NCBI GenBank assembly: GCA_028456385.1
Contig: JALNQF010000071.1
Coordinates: 62,001-126,000 of the forward strand
Length of the DNA: 64,000 nucleotides
Direction of reading: 5' to 3'
Origin: Ophiosphaerella korrae
Taxonomy: Eukaryota > Ascomycota > Dothideomycetes > Pleosporales > Phaeosphaeriaceae
The position numbers and the translations under genes were made by a program. Each line of letters opens with the position of its first letter. Within the stretch, counting starts at the first letter, position 1. The notes under the pieces are model-generated. The model worked only from the letters and a program-made list of their open reading frames with translations. It made no database searches and was not told the DNA's origin. Of the stretch, positions 23,254 to 34,325 are shown piece after piece.

Positions 23254-23760
23254 CTAAGTCAAATTTTCCTCTAACTGTAAGTTGAAATGTATCATGATCT
23301 CTCCATCTTTGTCTGGTGGCTTCACCTGCCTGAATCCAAGCCGCTCGTAGAATTTGAACGGTGAGTCTTCTGGTTTCACATTGGCTTTGCCTTCCAGTGG
23401 CGTAGACATGACCCTCAACACTTTAGCATGCGGATTGTGCCCTCAAATATGCGCAATGGCCATTGCTACCACTCGCTGACCGTAACCCATACCCTGAAAA
23501 CGGCAATCAATCATAAATCGCCAGATATATGCCTCCTTAGCATCCCAAATTGCCATCATGAGGAAGCCAACCGTTGTGTCGTTGTCGGCATAGACAGCGC
23601 GCACCCATGCATCTTCGTCGTAGTGAGACTCGAGAAGGGACATAGCATTCGTAGGGAGGTTTCCACGTTGCTTCTCGTAGACGTCGAGGCGTGTAACGGC
23701 GAGCCAGTTATTTTCGTCAATTTCACGCAGAGTCAACTCAAAGTCTCTACTAGGTGCCAT
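23254..23760 (-). pseudogene. GNAT N-acetyltransferase with one in-frame stop
   Basis: Minus strand, ATG at 23760 (the frame above it has no ATG). The frame encodes a GNAT-fold acetyltransferase of the spermidine/diamine acetyltransferase-like type: LREIDENNWLAVTRL, VGFLMMAIWD, and the acetyl-CoA loop segment FQGMGYGQRVV. It then hits TGA at 23443-23445. The same frame remains open beyond the stop for 62 codons to TAG 23254-23256. It encodes the expected second half, with the FKFYERLGFRQV motif that normally closes the fold. Apart from this one codon the 168-codon gene looks intact, so the break is recent, strain-specific or a sequencing error. The context TGA-GGG is not the TGA-CTA readthrough context. 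Confidence 0.75.
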
Positions 23761-24792
23761 CTTCAAAAGGGCAAATGGCCAGGCTCAATCATGTAAGGTA
23801 TAGATAATTCTTAACCTAGGCCGTTTGGATAGTTATAAATGAATACTTTCTTTGATCGATTGAGTTATTAAGGCTTTTCAGGTTGAGGGAGAGATTGCAA
23901 AAGTGGTATATTCAGCCTTATACTCCAATAAAAGTCATTATAGGGACCATTAGAGGTATAATGAGTCATACGTCATGTTTATGAGTCACTATGCCTCATC
24001 AACATAGAAAGGTATCACAGTCAACAGTAATATCGATTGGGTACTGGTATCCTCGAAGATTACATGATACCTAAGTATTTCACTAAAGTTAATTAATTTG
24101 AGTAGAACATGGCGCAGCTTAGAACTAGCTAGGATCAGAATGTTTACTTTGGTCTACTAATTTAGGTAGCAATTTTATGGCTTAGGTTGTGTCTAGTTTC
24201 CTACATGTCTAGTTTGCTAACTCAAAACCAATCTGCCAGTGAAGAAGAACCAGTGTAACCGAGATGTAACTGAAGGGCATCGCAGAAATATTCGACAAAA
24301 GCTTTGAATTCAGTTATGAATAGACCAAACCAGCTCTCAGCCTTCTATTCTTCGCTCATTTACAAGGATTAAGAGGGTAGAATGAGAGATAACCATATAA
24401 CCAGCTAGAATATTGAATCTATAAATGCTTCCAAACTTCCCCTTGTTATTGTATCAGATATGTTCTTGGCCTAACTCCTAGCGATCACCAAGCCTCCCCG
24501 GCCTCAAATATGCCCGAATAATTCCGAGTTCTTTAGATTGGAGACACCTTTAATTTGTTCCGTTGCAGAATGCATCTTGGAATACAGGAACAGACCACAG
24601 AATCCCGTGCGTATGCTTGCCAAAACCACAATAAACGCCTTAGTAGGAACACGGGTACTTCTACGTAAAGACTTTATTACTACAAATATATCTCTATTTA
24701 ACAAATAGTCACTACAAAAGCATAAAAGAACAAAAAAGGCCAAAGTCAATCATTAGCGACTCTGCATATTCTATCATCATTCAATACACGAT
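23761..24792. other. AT-rich spacer, no gene seen
   Basis: About 1 kb with no supported gene. It lies between the GNAT relic and the 3' end of the broken BTB-like gene. Confidence 0.4.
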
Positions 24793-25569
24793 CTACTCCG
24801 ACTTTATTTTAGATACTTCTTGTTCGGGCTGCTCCGTGAATATCTGACGATTATTTTGTGCTTCGCGTCTTTTCTTGCTCTTTTCCTGATCAATTTTCAT
24901 CATAGCCTCTTGCAGGTCCTTCTTACTATCGCGACCCAGCCATTTTTCAAAACCCTCAATATCTGGTATCTCTTTCTAGTAGCGGCAGTAGCACAGACTA
25001 TTCGCCAAGTGTTGGAACAAAGGGTCAGAAGTTGGAATACGATTCACAATCGTGTTCATCTGGTTAAAGGTAAGAAGCTTAGTAGTGACACGAGCTTTAA
25101 GGGATTTGAGAAGCGGCATGGAATGAGAATAATAGATGCCTAGTGCTAAGCATGCTTCGTACGTCAAAAGATCCTTGACAAAGTCGTTACTAGTAAGCTT
25201 GATTTGGCTAGCGTTTAGACCTTCTTCGGTTGTGAAAATACGAAGTAATTTCTTGACGCTTATGGGATTGAGGTTTCCAGAAACTCGAAATTGTGTGGTC
25301 TTTGGCTTAACTTGCATCAAGTCATGTAACTTGGTTGATGAAGCCATAAGCGCACGCTTTGGTATGGATTTAGCCAATACATTATTATTATCGGCAATGA
25401 CCTTAATCGTGGGGCCTGATAGGAGGGTAGTGCGTTCCTTAGGCGCAAGAGCCATAACGTTTAGAGGATAATCGGCGAGCCGCTGTACCGGAAACTCTTC
25501 TGGAATGTGACTAGGAAGTGCGCGAATAGCAGAGCCGCGGGGTTCAGCATGGTCCTTGCTTCTCTGCAC
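24793..25569 (-). pseudogene. BTB-like protein with one in-frame stop
   Basis: Minus strand. The first ATG in frame is at 25455; open codons continue upstream to 25569 and could belong to an exon reached by splicing. The central region is BTB/POZ-like and parallels the intact neighbour at 26405: TIKVIADNNNVLAKSIPKRA matches the neighbour's TIYIGENTVTGISKRV, and NSLCYCRY matches NHLCHDRY. Directly after RY comes TAG (24976-24978). Yet the same frame goes on (KEIPDIEGFEKWLGRDSKK), just as the paralogue continues with RLIPDPEDFAKYL. A coiled-coil, Lys/Glu-rich tail ends at TAG 24793-24795. A single nonsense change thus removes the tail. Function of the family is not known to me; BTB folds usually mediate protein contacts. 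Confidence 0.65.
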
Positions 25570-26404
25570 AGTTGGTCATACCTGGGCAGTATGGAAGGTT
25601 TGGTGATTTTGGGGTGATTCAAGCATAATTCAGGATAGTTTGATCCCGGATTTTAACTTTTTCAGTGGGTGATAGTTTAGAGTTATTCAAATTATACCTG
25701 TTGTTGTTATACACTGGTTGCTAGGTACTACGAACATTGTTTTTAACGCCATGAATCCCGAGGTCTGAAAGAGAGTTTGATATGAGATGTTCTATGACAG
25801 TCATTAAGTGTAGATGTTACATGCTTTGTCTACATTGTGCGATCATAGCCATTAAAGCACGTTGTCATTGAACCTAGAAACAGACGGGAATAACAGATGT
25901 TCTGTAGTTAGCACGTTGCGTGGTAATTGTCGTCAGTATGTGCATGTCGCTGCTCACTCAATGAATGTGCGGAAAACATTTGTTGCACTGTTTTACAACG
26001 ACAATAGAAAGCATTTTCTGTAGTACGTAATTATTTTGAAATGGCCCCTAATCCATGTAAAGAATAGACGCGCATCGCGTAGATTACCTTAAATCTGCTG
26101 ATATGCTGTCTGCTGACGCTTTTTTAACACTGAGATGGGGAACAGAGCACAGTAGTAGATCTTGGGGGTACTGTCATTTCATAGGCTCAAGGCGTTTGAG
26201 TGCAGCCTAATGCATTCACCTCCACTAGTAGCGTCACGTAACTAGCAGCTGCGCAGATTCACGTGCATTATTCTGCCTCCCCCCGATATATAAACCTGCT
26301 AAATGGAAGTTAACCGAGCATCAACCTTGGAACCCTGAAACATTGTGCTACCTACCCTGCTATCCAATTCAACTACGATTGTTTTACTCACCAATTCGCT
26401 AACA
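25570..26404. promoter_or_regulatory. Head-to-head interval between two BTB-like paralogues
   Basis: About 0.8-0.9 kb between opposed starts. It should contain both promoters. A TATATAAA stretch (26286-26293) lies about 110 bases before the ATG at 26405. Confidence 0.4.
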
Positions 26405-27867
26405 ATGTTTACTTCTCAGAAGCTGTATGTATCGTTATCACACCGCATTCTTTCCAAAATTTAACAATTGGTAGTGAGCCTTCATTTGTGAGCATCAACG
26501 CCGAGCAGACTGCTCGCGATGCCTCCAAGTCCAAGATGAAGTCATCAGCGCTGGGCAACAAAACCGCCCCTAACGACATAATTACGCCACCATCTGCCCG
26601 TCAAGAATTCAATACACAAACTGACTCTCAAGGCCAGCGAAAAACGGCTCACAAACCCAAGATGAAACCTCAAGTGGGCGGTGACGGCTGGACCACAGTG
26701 CCAGTCAGGAACAAGAGCAGGTCGAACTCCAAAGAGCTAATTTACTCAAGACCTTCATCCCCTTCCACGACCAAAAACTACTTTGCGCTCATCGACAAGA
26801 GCCACGGTGCTAATGCGGAGGTATCAGATATTGTTCAAGATGGCATAAACAAGTCTAAAATGACTAACACTAATGAGCAAAAGAAGACACGTGGTGGAGA
26901 AGATGGAGTCAAGGTTTTAAAGGGGGGTCCGCATATTAAGAAAGTGAAATGTGCCCCTCGGCCGAAGAAGTCTCTCAAATCTACTCAAATGGATATGGCG
27001 TCCCAGCCAAAACGAATACAGGAGAAGCCTACCAACTCGTCTCCTAGTGCAGAGGTGAATCAGAAGCTTGACTACTTGATTGAAATGATCCGACCACAGC
27101 GTCAGAACCTTCTCAGAGGTTCCAAGATTACTATTTACATTGGCGAAAACACTGTCACTGGCATTTCCAAGCGTGTAGCAATGGCTGCTTCTAGAGTGCT
27201 CAATGGCCACTTCATCAAACACCCCCGGGCGACGGAGTACCATTTCGCCAGTGGCTCGCTCGACCCTGCAGCCGTACGAAACCTTCTAGTCACATGGCCG
27301 CGAAACATAAGCAACAAGTTTAAAGCTCATGCTATTCCCATGCAGGATACATTCGAAAAGAATGTCGCTCTGCTGCGTGCATCCCGATTGTTAGGCATGG
27401 AACCGTATACCAGGTATATCATGAAGTACTATAGCAACTACCTGAAGACCTCGCTTCCAACGTACGAGGAGATTACCATCGTCGAGCAAAACGCGGTATC
27501 GAACAAAGACCCACTGTTCACACAAATGGTCAACCACCTGTGCCATGATCGCTACAAGAGGCTGATTCCTGATCCAGAGGACTTCGCTAAATACCTTGAG
27601 GAGCATAACCGTTTGCGCCTTGCGATGGAGTCAGCTGACAAGTACTTTGTAGGGGAGGCAAAGAAGCGGTGGGAGGCAAGTCAGGCGGGGTGGCAGGCGC
27701 AAGAAGATGAGAGGTGTGCGCGCTGGGAGAAGGCCAAGGCTGCGAAGCACGAACGCATCGAGCATGAGAAGAAGGCTCGGGCTTCGGTGAAAGAGAAGAT
27801 CGCGAATAGTGGTTCGGGATTGATGATGGTCACTGCGGAGGAGGCGAGGATGATGCGCGGCCGTTGA
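26405..27867 (+). CDS. BTB-like/coiled-coil protein
   Basis: A 20-base first exon (26405-26424, encoding MFTSQK and part of Leu) is joined over a 50-base intron (GTATGT...GGTAG) to 26475-27867, giving 470 residues. The long frame has no ATG near its 5' end, and the short exon supplies one in correct phase. Residues 1-215 are disordered and basic, with a DGWTTVPVRNKSR motif. Residues about 222-340 form the BTB/POZ-like region (KITIYIGENTV, then LLGMEPYTRYIMKYY). The tail from about 375 is a charged helix (KRWEASQAGWQ). It is the only intact member of three related genes in the window. A protein-interaction role is inferred from the fold; partner and process are unknown. Confidence 0.75.
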
Positions 27868-28638
27868 AATGTGGCTTTGATTGTTACCAATCAAGTTCCC
27901 CAATGGTGATCAGGGTTCAACTTGAGTCAAGGGGGGCTTGTTTGCTCGTGCGCCATTCACCGACGCTCCCCAACAGGGTATCGTAGATAGCCGCTATATG
28001 GAGCAATATATAAGTCTCGTGTATCAATTAAACGAGCAAAATAAAAAAGAATACCTCACGTTGCCATTAAGATAAAACTGTATCACATCAGTTTGATTGA
28101 TCCTCCTCCAAAGGAGTACGAAGTTCTGATTCCAACTAACTATTTTGCCCTCCTATTCTATCTCTTGTAACCGAAAGAGATTTTGCCATCGGCGACAGGA
28201 AAACTGACACATTGTGAAATTTATGTTTGGTCCTGAAATAGGCGTAATGAAAGGTGGTATTAGTGACAGCTCATACCGATGGTGCTGGATCGAAAACACT
28301 CTGCTTCGTGATATGGCAAGAATTAAAGCTTAGAAACTTTATTGCATTACTCAGCCCACAACCATGGGACTCGAGAGTTCCGGACCCTAAGAACCTCATA
28401 ACTCTTAGCAATCCGACGCCATGCCAACATTATTACAAATGACAATTCCAATATCACCATGTCAATATAGTCTTGAGGCGTGGATAAAGTCTCCACGATG
28501 GAGCAATCAGACGGATCATGTTGGATAGGGATGTAGTAGATCATTGATACTCGTAACTCGTGATAATGGTGCAAAATGCTCAGCCCGATCGTACTGGTGC
28601 GGGCACGGCGGACGATTCTGAAGGCTTGGTTTCATCGA
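27868..28638. other. Intergenic between convergent genes
   Basis: About 770 bases between the stop codons of the BTB-like gene and the Whi5-like gene. No gene or repeat seen. Confidence 0.4.
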
Positions 28639-29832
28639 CTATCGTCGCCCAGACATCAATTCAAGTAGTCCAAAGGCAGCATTGCCTTTAACAGCACTAC
28701 TAGATGGATCGTTTCCTTGAAGGCTGTGGTCCTTCAAGCGTTGTAATCTCATGTGTGCAGCATGTGCACCCTCCTCTATGTCCGCATCATCGGCTTCACC
28801 TAGCCGCGCGTGATGCTTGACTGGCGACATGAGTTGATTCGGGGATATGGATTGTGGTAGTTCTGGTTCAGGAGGCGATGATGGCAGGGCGTAATTGTGA
28901 ATCATATGCGATGAGATTTGCGTGCCATCTTGGGGTATTTGGAACTGGATTGGTGGTTGCCCCAATTTCCCGATCGGACGAAACGGGTCAAGATTTGCCT
29001 TGATAAACACCGGCTCACGCCTTGGTGATGATATAGTAATGTTTGGCACTGACTGCGGGTTCAGAGACTCGGCTGACAGGGTAGCTGCGGTTGAGCTGGA
29101 CGCGCAGAGCGCGTCGGATGATGGACCGGCCTCAAAGTTGGATATGATGTCTACGCCACTCTTGCTTGCCTGGTTTGTCTTGACTTTATACAATCCAAAC
29201 TTGAGGCGTGTACGTAGTAGTTCGGCGCGTGATTTCTTCGGTTCTATGAGTACTGGTTCGAGTAGAGGCGCATGGTCGCTTTTCTGGCTTGCACACAGCT
29301 CGTAGTTCAACAAGTCTGAGAATGACTGGTTGCTCTTTTGGGATTGCTGCATGGGCTCAGGCTCGGGCGTAGGTGTGTTGCGCTCTGTCGGTGAGCCTGG
29401 GTCAGCGAGACCAATAGGGTTGTTTTCCTGCTTGCATTAGTGGGGTGCAGACGCGTAGAGCCTTGGTCAATGTACCGTATGCCGTTGCACGGCAGCAGTG
29501 GTAAGGCGCGCACTCGTATCCCACATGTCGTCGCCGTGTTCGTGGGCGAACATCTTCGCGTGGCCCGGCTTCTCCACCTCTTCCACCTCTTCAATTCCCC
29601 GCTTCCTGCCCTGTGGTGGTGACGATGATTGGGAAGCCAGTATGTTCTCTTTGTCGGCAAAGACAGAAGGTATGTGCGAAGTCGTCTTCTTCAATGGGCT
29701 GCATGACCATGTAACTCCAGAGGGCTCTACATTCTTTGGCTGTGTTGATGGCGAGTTGTTGATTGATTTTGGTATTAGGTCGCCCAGCACGCGTCGTGAA
29801 GGTGTCTTGTACGGGCTTTGCTGGGTGGTCAT
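28639..29832 (-). CDS. Whi5/Nrm1-like cell-cycle transcriptional repressor
   Basis: Minus-strand exons 29832-29476 and 29427-28639 with a 48-base phase-0 intron (GTACAT...AGCAG) give 381 residues. The first ATG (29832) follows a GTG-only upstream frame. The protein is mostly disordered and rich in SP/TP sites (QQSPYKTPSRRVLGDL near the N-terminus), as expected for a CDK substrate. It contains the short Whi5-family helix near residues 185-205 (SRAELLRTRLKFGLYKVKTN). In yeasts, Whi5 and Nrm1 bind SBF/MBF and hold G1/S transcription off until phosphorylated; a similar role is inferred here. The KEN-like box (ADKENIL) before the intron may be a degradation signal. Assignment rests on the helix and general layout. 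Confidence 0.75.
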
Positions 29833-30706
29833 GTTCGCCCTGTGTTGTTGGAATCTCAACACGCGTTAAGACCTGGAGACGTTGAGACGGGCCGAGCAGT
29901 GCGGGCAATGTTGCTGGTCGTCAAGGCAGCAAGGCCGGTTGAGAGGAATGCGTCTCACGTGATGTCTTTGGCCGAACGCAAAGAGACAGCGGTGAGGTTT
30001 TTGGTTGGGGAGACGGGGTGTTGTTGTGGGTGAGGTCGCGCTTGAGGGTTGGGAAGTCGCATCTGGGGACACGACCCCACCAATCGCGCGTTCGCGTCTC
30101 GCTTGTCAGCCTCTCCGCGCCAAACAAGCCCACCCTGTCGCGACCCCATACTACCACCTACACCAATTCATTACACCTGCACCCAGATTCCTCGTTTGAT
30201 CTCATCACACAGCCCTTGGATACCATGCCATACTTAGCAATAACAACACCTCGGTATTACTGCCTGCATTCTGTCTCAGTCAAGGTTGATCCAACCCCTG
30301 GTGAGCCCGGCGACTTTGCCAATCTCGTCATGTCTTACTGGAGAATATGCTGCTCGAGACATGCGGATATACCATCGATATAATGAACCTAGCCAAGTGA
30401 TTCGATTCCAGGTGAAACTATGAACAGATGCTGCCTTACGTCATCGCAAAACGCATGTGCTCATCGCATGGGGTCCCAGTGCGCACGCGCACTAATTGCC
30501 ATGTACGATTATTTATTGTCCTTCACAGGCGTGTATTTATATTCCAGCTGCTTTTGAAGCGTATGTTCTAATTGCACGACGATAACAATTTTTTTTCGCT
30601 TCATCATTACTTGAGGAACTTTGACTAGTGACAACCTCGACAAGGGTAAGTGGCAGCTGCTTTGAAAATCATTAGCCTTGTTCCTGACCTCTCTAGCTTG
30701 ACAAAT
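29833..30706. promoter_or_regulatory. Divergent region with 5'-UTR intron of the GH5 gene
   Basis: It separates the Whi5-like start from the GH5 start. A consensus intron lies just ahead of the GH5 ATG: donor GTAAGT at 30646, branch CTGAC and acceptor CTCTAG at 30696. The GH5 leader is therefore probably spliced. Short frames in the interval show no conserved motif. Confidence 0.5.
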
Positions 30707-32323
30707 ATGAAAAGCTTCTTTCAGAAGGAGAAAACTGAACTGAGAGATGTCACTCAGGAACGGAACCATACCCCTGAATCTGCAGCACAAACGCTACATC
30801 CTCGTAGCAATTCTAAACCAGCCTCCCAACACTCATATGCTATACAGGACCCAACTTCTTTGGATATCATTCGATATTGTTACCACCATGGAACAAACCT
30901 TGGCTCAATCTATGTAATCGAACGTTGGCTTCAACCATCACGATTCCCCGAGGGCGCCGAAGGATCTAGTGAATTGGCTGCCGTCAAAGCGTGGGTAGAC
31001 AGAATCGGCATACAAGCTACGCAGCGAATGTTTGAAGACCATTGGGCTAATGCAGTTTCGGATGAGTATATACAATGGCTCCAGAACGAAGCAAAGTGCA
31101 CAACTATCCGCTTGCCCATAGGGTACTTCGACTTACCAGGCTCTGAATTTACCCGGGGTACACCATTCGAGCCCTACGCTCAGATATACAGCCGAGCCTG
31201 GGCAGGCATTCGCACTCTCATTGGTCGGCTACGGGCGCACTCTATTGGTGTGCTAGTAGATCTACACGCTCTTCCGGGAGGCGCAAATACTCAGGAGCAT
31301 TCAGGCACAAATAGCGGACGCGCTGAACTCTGGACTTCGCCCTCAAATCGTGCACTCGGTGTTCGTTGCTGCCAATTCCTTGCCCAAGATGCTCAGACCG
31401 GATCCGACATTGCGGGCATACAGCTGGTTAACGAAGCTGAGTGGGACGCGCCTGGAATGTATGAATGGTACGATGATTGTGTGGCAGCTATATCTGCGGC
31501 TGATTCAAACCTTCCTATAATCATCTCGGATGGGTGGAATCTAGCCAGAGCGATTGATTACGTCCTTCGCAAGAACTTGGTGGACGCACATCAACCAACG
31601 GCACCGGTGATAATCGACACGCACTATTATTGGGCCTTTACGGAGGACGACAAAAGAAAATCACCACAAGAAATTACCAATGAAGTTACCACAAAGCTTA
31701 ACGAACTCAACGGCAAGGACGGTTCCGTCATCGACCGTGGCGCAGCTCAGGTGGTTGTCGGGGAGTATTCATGTGTCTTGACAGAAGAGTCGTGGGCAAA
31801 ACGAGGTGATAAATCGAGGGAAGAGTGCGTAGCAATGTTTGGTCAGGCGCAAAGTAGGCGATATCAGGAGCGTGCGGGTGGCAGCTTCTTTTGGACTGGG
31901 TTGATGGACTGGATGCCGGGAGGTGAGTGGGGCTTTAGAGCTCAAAGTAGCTTGAGAAATATTGTACCGCCCAGACATGCAACACTTTCGCAAGAAGATC
32001 GATCAATCTTACTTCAAAAGGCTAGCCAAGAACGAGAAGTTCGTATGCGCCAAGCCGTAGAACAGCATATCGCCTACTGGAAGCGTATCGATCCTAACGG
32101 TTACTACGAGCATGAGAAATACGAGTACGGTTGGAAAGTCGGGTATCAAGATGCACTGGCGTTTCTTGCGGGACGTGCTACGCAAGGTGACAAAATTGGA
32201 ATGTTAGAAATGTGGGTACTAAAGAGAATAAGGGAAAGCGGGTACAGAGGAGGGTTCACATGGGAATTTGAGCAGGGTCTCAGGAAGGGGATTCAAGACT
32301 TTTACTCGACGGTTGGCCTCTGA
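30707..32323 (+). CDS. GH5 glycoside hydrolase, exo-beta-1,3-glucanase-like, no signal peptide
   Basis: Single coding exon, 538 residues. The ATG at 30707 follows a probable spliced leader. The frame above it has no ATG. The GH5 signature is clear: GTNLGSIYVIERWL at the start of the barrel, TIRLPIGYFDLP, VLVDLHALPGG, the acid/base Glu243 in LVNEAEWD, THYYWAF with the conserved His/Tyr, and the nucleophile Glu353 in VVGEYSCVL. GH5 retaining enzymes cut beta-linked glucans. No signal peptide or membrane segment is visible, so the protein is probably intracellular, like the cytoplasmic or mitochondrial relatives of yeast exo-glucanases (YBR056W type). A helical C-terminal tail of about 100 residues (YEYGWKVGYQDALAFLAG) follows the barrel. 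Substrate is inferred from family only. Confidence 0.87.
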   Translation: MKSFFQKEKTELRDVTQERNHTPESAAQTLHPRSNSKPASQHSYAIQDPTSLDIIRYCYHHGTNLGSIYVIERWLQPSRFPEGAEGSSELAAVKAWVDRIGIQATQRMFEDHWANAVSDEYIQWLQNEAKCTTIRLPIGYFDLPGSEFTRGTPFEPYAQIYSRAWAGIRTLIGRLRAHSIGVLVDLHALPGGANTQEHSGTNSGRAELWTSPSNRALGVRCCQFLAQDAQTGSDIAGIQLVNEAEWDAPGMYEWYDDCVAAISAADSNLPIIISDGWNLARAIDYVLRKNLVDAHQPTAPVIIDTHYYWAFTEDDKRKSPQEITNEVTTKLNELNGKDGSVIDRGAAQVVVGEYSCVLTEESWAKRGDKSREECVAMFGQAQSRRYQERAGGSFFWTGLMDWMPGGEWGFRAQSSLRNIVPPRHATLSQEDRSILLQKASQEREVRMRQAVEQHIAYWKRIDPNGYYEHEKYEYGWKVGYQDALAFLAGRATQGDKIGMLEMWVLKRIRESGYRGGFTWEFEQGLRKGIQDFYSTVGL

Positions 32324-32592
32324 ATTTCACAACCTTGATTCACTAGGTGCCATAGTAAGAGAAAGACCACTCGTTTGCTATTGCCTCACGGCAAGTGAAC
32401 AAACGTTTCACTATTATTCGTGAAACTTGGCTATAGAAGTGTACCTCGATCCTACTATAAACACGCCACTCCCGACCTTCATGTCGAAAACAGCGTCCCT
32501 CGGTCAAAGCCAGTACCCCAAGTTCCAAGTTACGATTTGCGGAGAGCGGAGAACCTTATCTCAATTCCCATATATTCCACCCAAACACACTC
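32324..32592. promoter_or_regulatory. Upstream region of CaaX protein gene
   Basis: Short interval with a TATATT element near 32570. No gene seen. Confidence 0.3.
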
Positions 32593-34080
32593 ATGGATAG
32601 CAAACTTTTTATGCCCAGTGCACAAGATGATGCGGATAATGAGTACATGCCTCTTCTAGACGAGTCAGGAGCCCGACCATATCAAGCGTACTGTGTCACA
32701 GAAACCTCGTCTAGGCCATCCAGCCCAGAAGTGTTTACCCCATGGCCTCCGTTCTCTCAAGGATCCACAGTTGAAGTGCCAGGGAATGATTTACAGTATG
32801 CGCCAACACCGACCTCACTGACTACTGTTTCAAGGGGGGCTATTAGCAATCCTGCGATAATATCCAGGCGGGAAAATGAAAATAATGAACAACAAGAAGC
32901 CTCCAATCAGACATCGACTTCGGGGGATACAGTGTTGGTAGTTGAGAATCATATCACACAAGCAGTCACCCCACGCGGAGACCACCCGCTAGCGGGTTGT
33001 CAATCACTGATGCACGACCGGGCACCATCACGTCCGCAAATGTTACAGACGTTATCAAATTATGGGTCAACAAATCAAACGTTTCGACGGAAATCGCTTC
33101 CGCGACGTAACAGTGATTTAGGCATAGGTCACCACCCATTGCCACTACCTCCAGTGGAGACATTATCATTGGGTGATACGAGCACCCATGCATTTCAACT
33201 GCGATGTGGCCAATCCAGTAGTTCCACGAGTAATCCATACTCAGAGAAACAACACCGAGGGTTGCTCTCTCGACATCAGTGGGAAATGCCTCGCGAACGG
33301 CAACCTTCAGTGGCTGAACTTTGCGCAAAAGAAGCCCATTTACCACCTGATGCTAGGGCACGCCAGGAGAATAAAACAAAGCCATATAGGCAGGACGGGA
33401 GAACCAAAAGCGAGCCCTACATCCCTAGCCTGCGGATGCCTCGGGAAGATCCCGCGTCTCGACCTTACAGTAACAGTTCACTGCAGAACAGTCCTCCAAG
33501 TCAAAACACTCAACTCACTTCGTCTACCGAGCTTTATATACCTCGCGGCATACTAGAAGATGAATCTTATGAAAAGTGGGCACCGCGTAGGACACAGCCC
33601 AAAGACGCCAAATTCAAATATAAATTTGGTCGACAACCCTCATTGCATCTTAGGGCCGCACAACCCATATCATCACACCAACTACCCACCCTTCCAGACC
33701 AAGTTCATCGACGTAGAGACACAATTAAATCCCAGGCGGAAGCCCCATCCAATCTTTCGCCGCACTCCTACTCCATCCACCCCTATAGCACTACACATAT
33801 CGGCCCACGTCCACCCCCATGGGGTACCTCCAATGCGCTTGAGGCCCGGCGTCGTAGTCGTATTGATGTTCATGGGCAAGAGGATGTACGCCAATTCCGA
33901 AAGTTTGCTGATAGCAGATCGTCAATATCGCGATGCGAAACGACTTCCTCAAGTGAGAATCCTCTGAGACGAGAAGTAGAAGAGTACAGAGAGCAAGTGT
34001 TGCGCTTGTATCCAGATCTAGAATTCGATAAGAATGCCGGGAGGAGGGGAAGCCGTATGGCTTGTTGTGTGGTTATGTGA
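32593..34080 (+). CDS. Proline/serine-rich disordered protein with C-terminal CaaX box
   Basis: Single exon, 495 residues, ATG at 32593 (CTCATGG). I do not recognise the family. The body is low-complexity and Ser/Pro/Arg/Gln-rich with many potential phosphorylation sites and no folded domain. The last 50 residues are more ordered: an acidic helix (REVEEYREQVLRLYPDLEFD) is followed by a basic patch (KNAGRRGSRM) and the ending ACCVVM. CVVM is a textbook CaaX box: Cys, two aliphatic residues and Met, which favours farnesyl transferase. The adjacent Cys could be palmitoylated, and the basic patch would aid membrane binding. A plasma-membrane or endomembrane adaptor is inferred. No GTPase motifs exist, so it is not a Ras protein. 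It could also be called hypothetical without loss. Confidence 0.75.
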   Translation: MDSKLFMPSAQDDADNEYMPLLDESGARPYQAYCVTETSSRPSSPEVFTPWPPFSQGSTVEVPGNDLQYAPTPTSLTTVSRGAISNPAIISRRENENNEQQEASNQTSTSGDTVLVVENHITQAVTPRGDHPLAGCQSLMHDRAPSRPQMLQTLSNYGSTNQTFRRKSLPRRNSDLGIGHHPLPLPPVETLSLGDTSTHAFQLRCGQSSSSTSNPYSEKQHRGLLSRHQWEMPRERQPSVAELCAKEAHLPPDARARQENKTKPYRQDGRTKSEPYIPSLRMPREDPASRPYSNSSLQNSPPSQNTQLTSSTELYIPRGILEDESYEKWAPRRTQPKDAKFKYKFGRQPSLHLRAAQPISSHQLPTLPDQVHRRRDTIKSQAEAPSNLSPHSYSIHPYSTTHIGPRPPPWGTSNALEARRRSRIDVHGQEDVRQFRKFADSRSSISRCETTSSSENPLRREVEEYREQVLRLYPDLEFDKNAGRRGSRMACCVVM

Positions 34081-34325
34081 GTGTGTAATGCAGGGTGATG
34101 TTGTTCAGAAGGACATCGGCGAGCTTCGCGCATATTTTGGCAGATTAACATGGATTTTCAACGGCTTGAAGATGTTTTCATTCACGGAATTAGAGATAGC
34201 AGTTTTATTTGAGGGCGTTTCAGGAGATAGATGCCCCATTAACTTGACACTTGAGGAAAACAGGGTCCAGACAAGCATCATTCATAACTTTCAAATCTCA
34301 TATGTCCCCACGGCTACACTGCACT

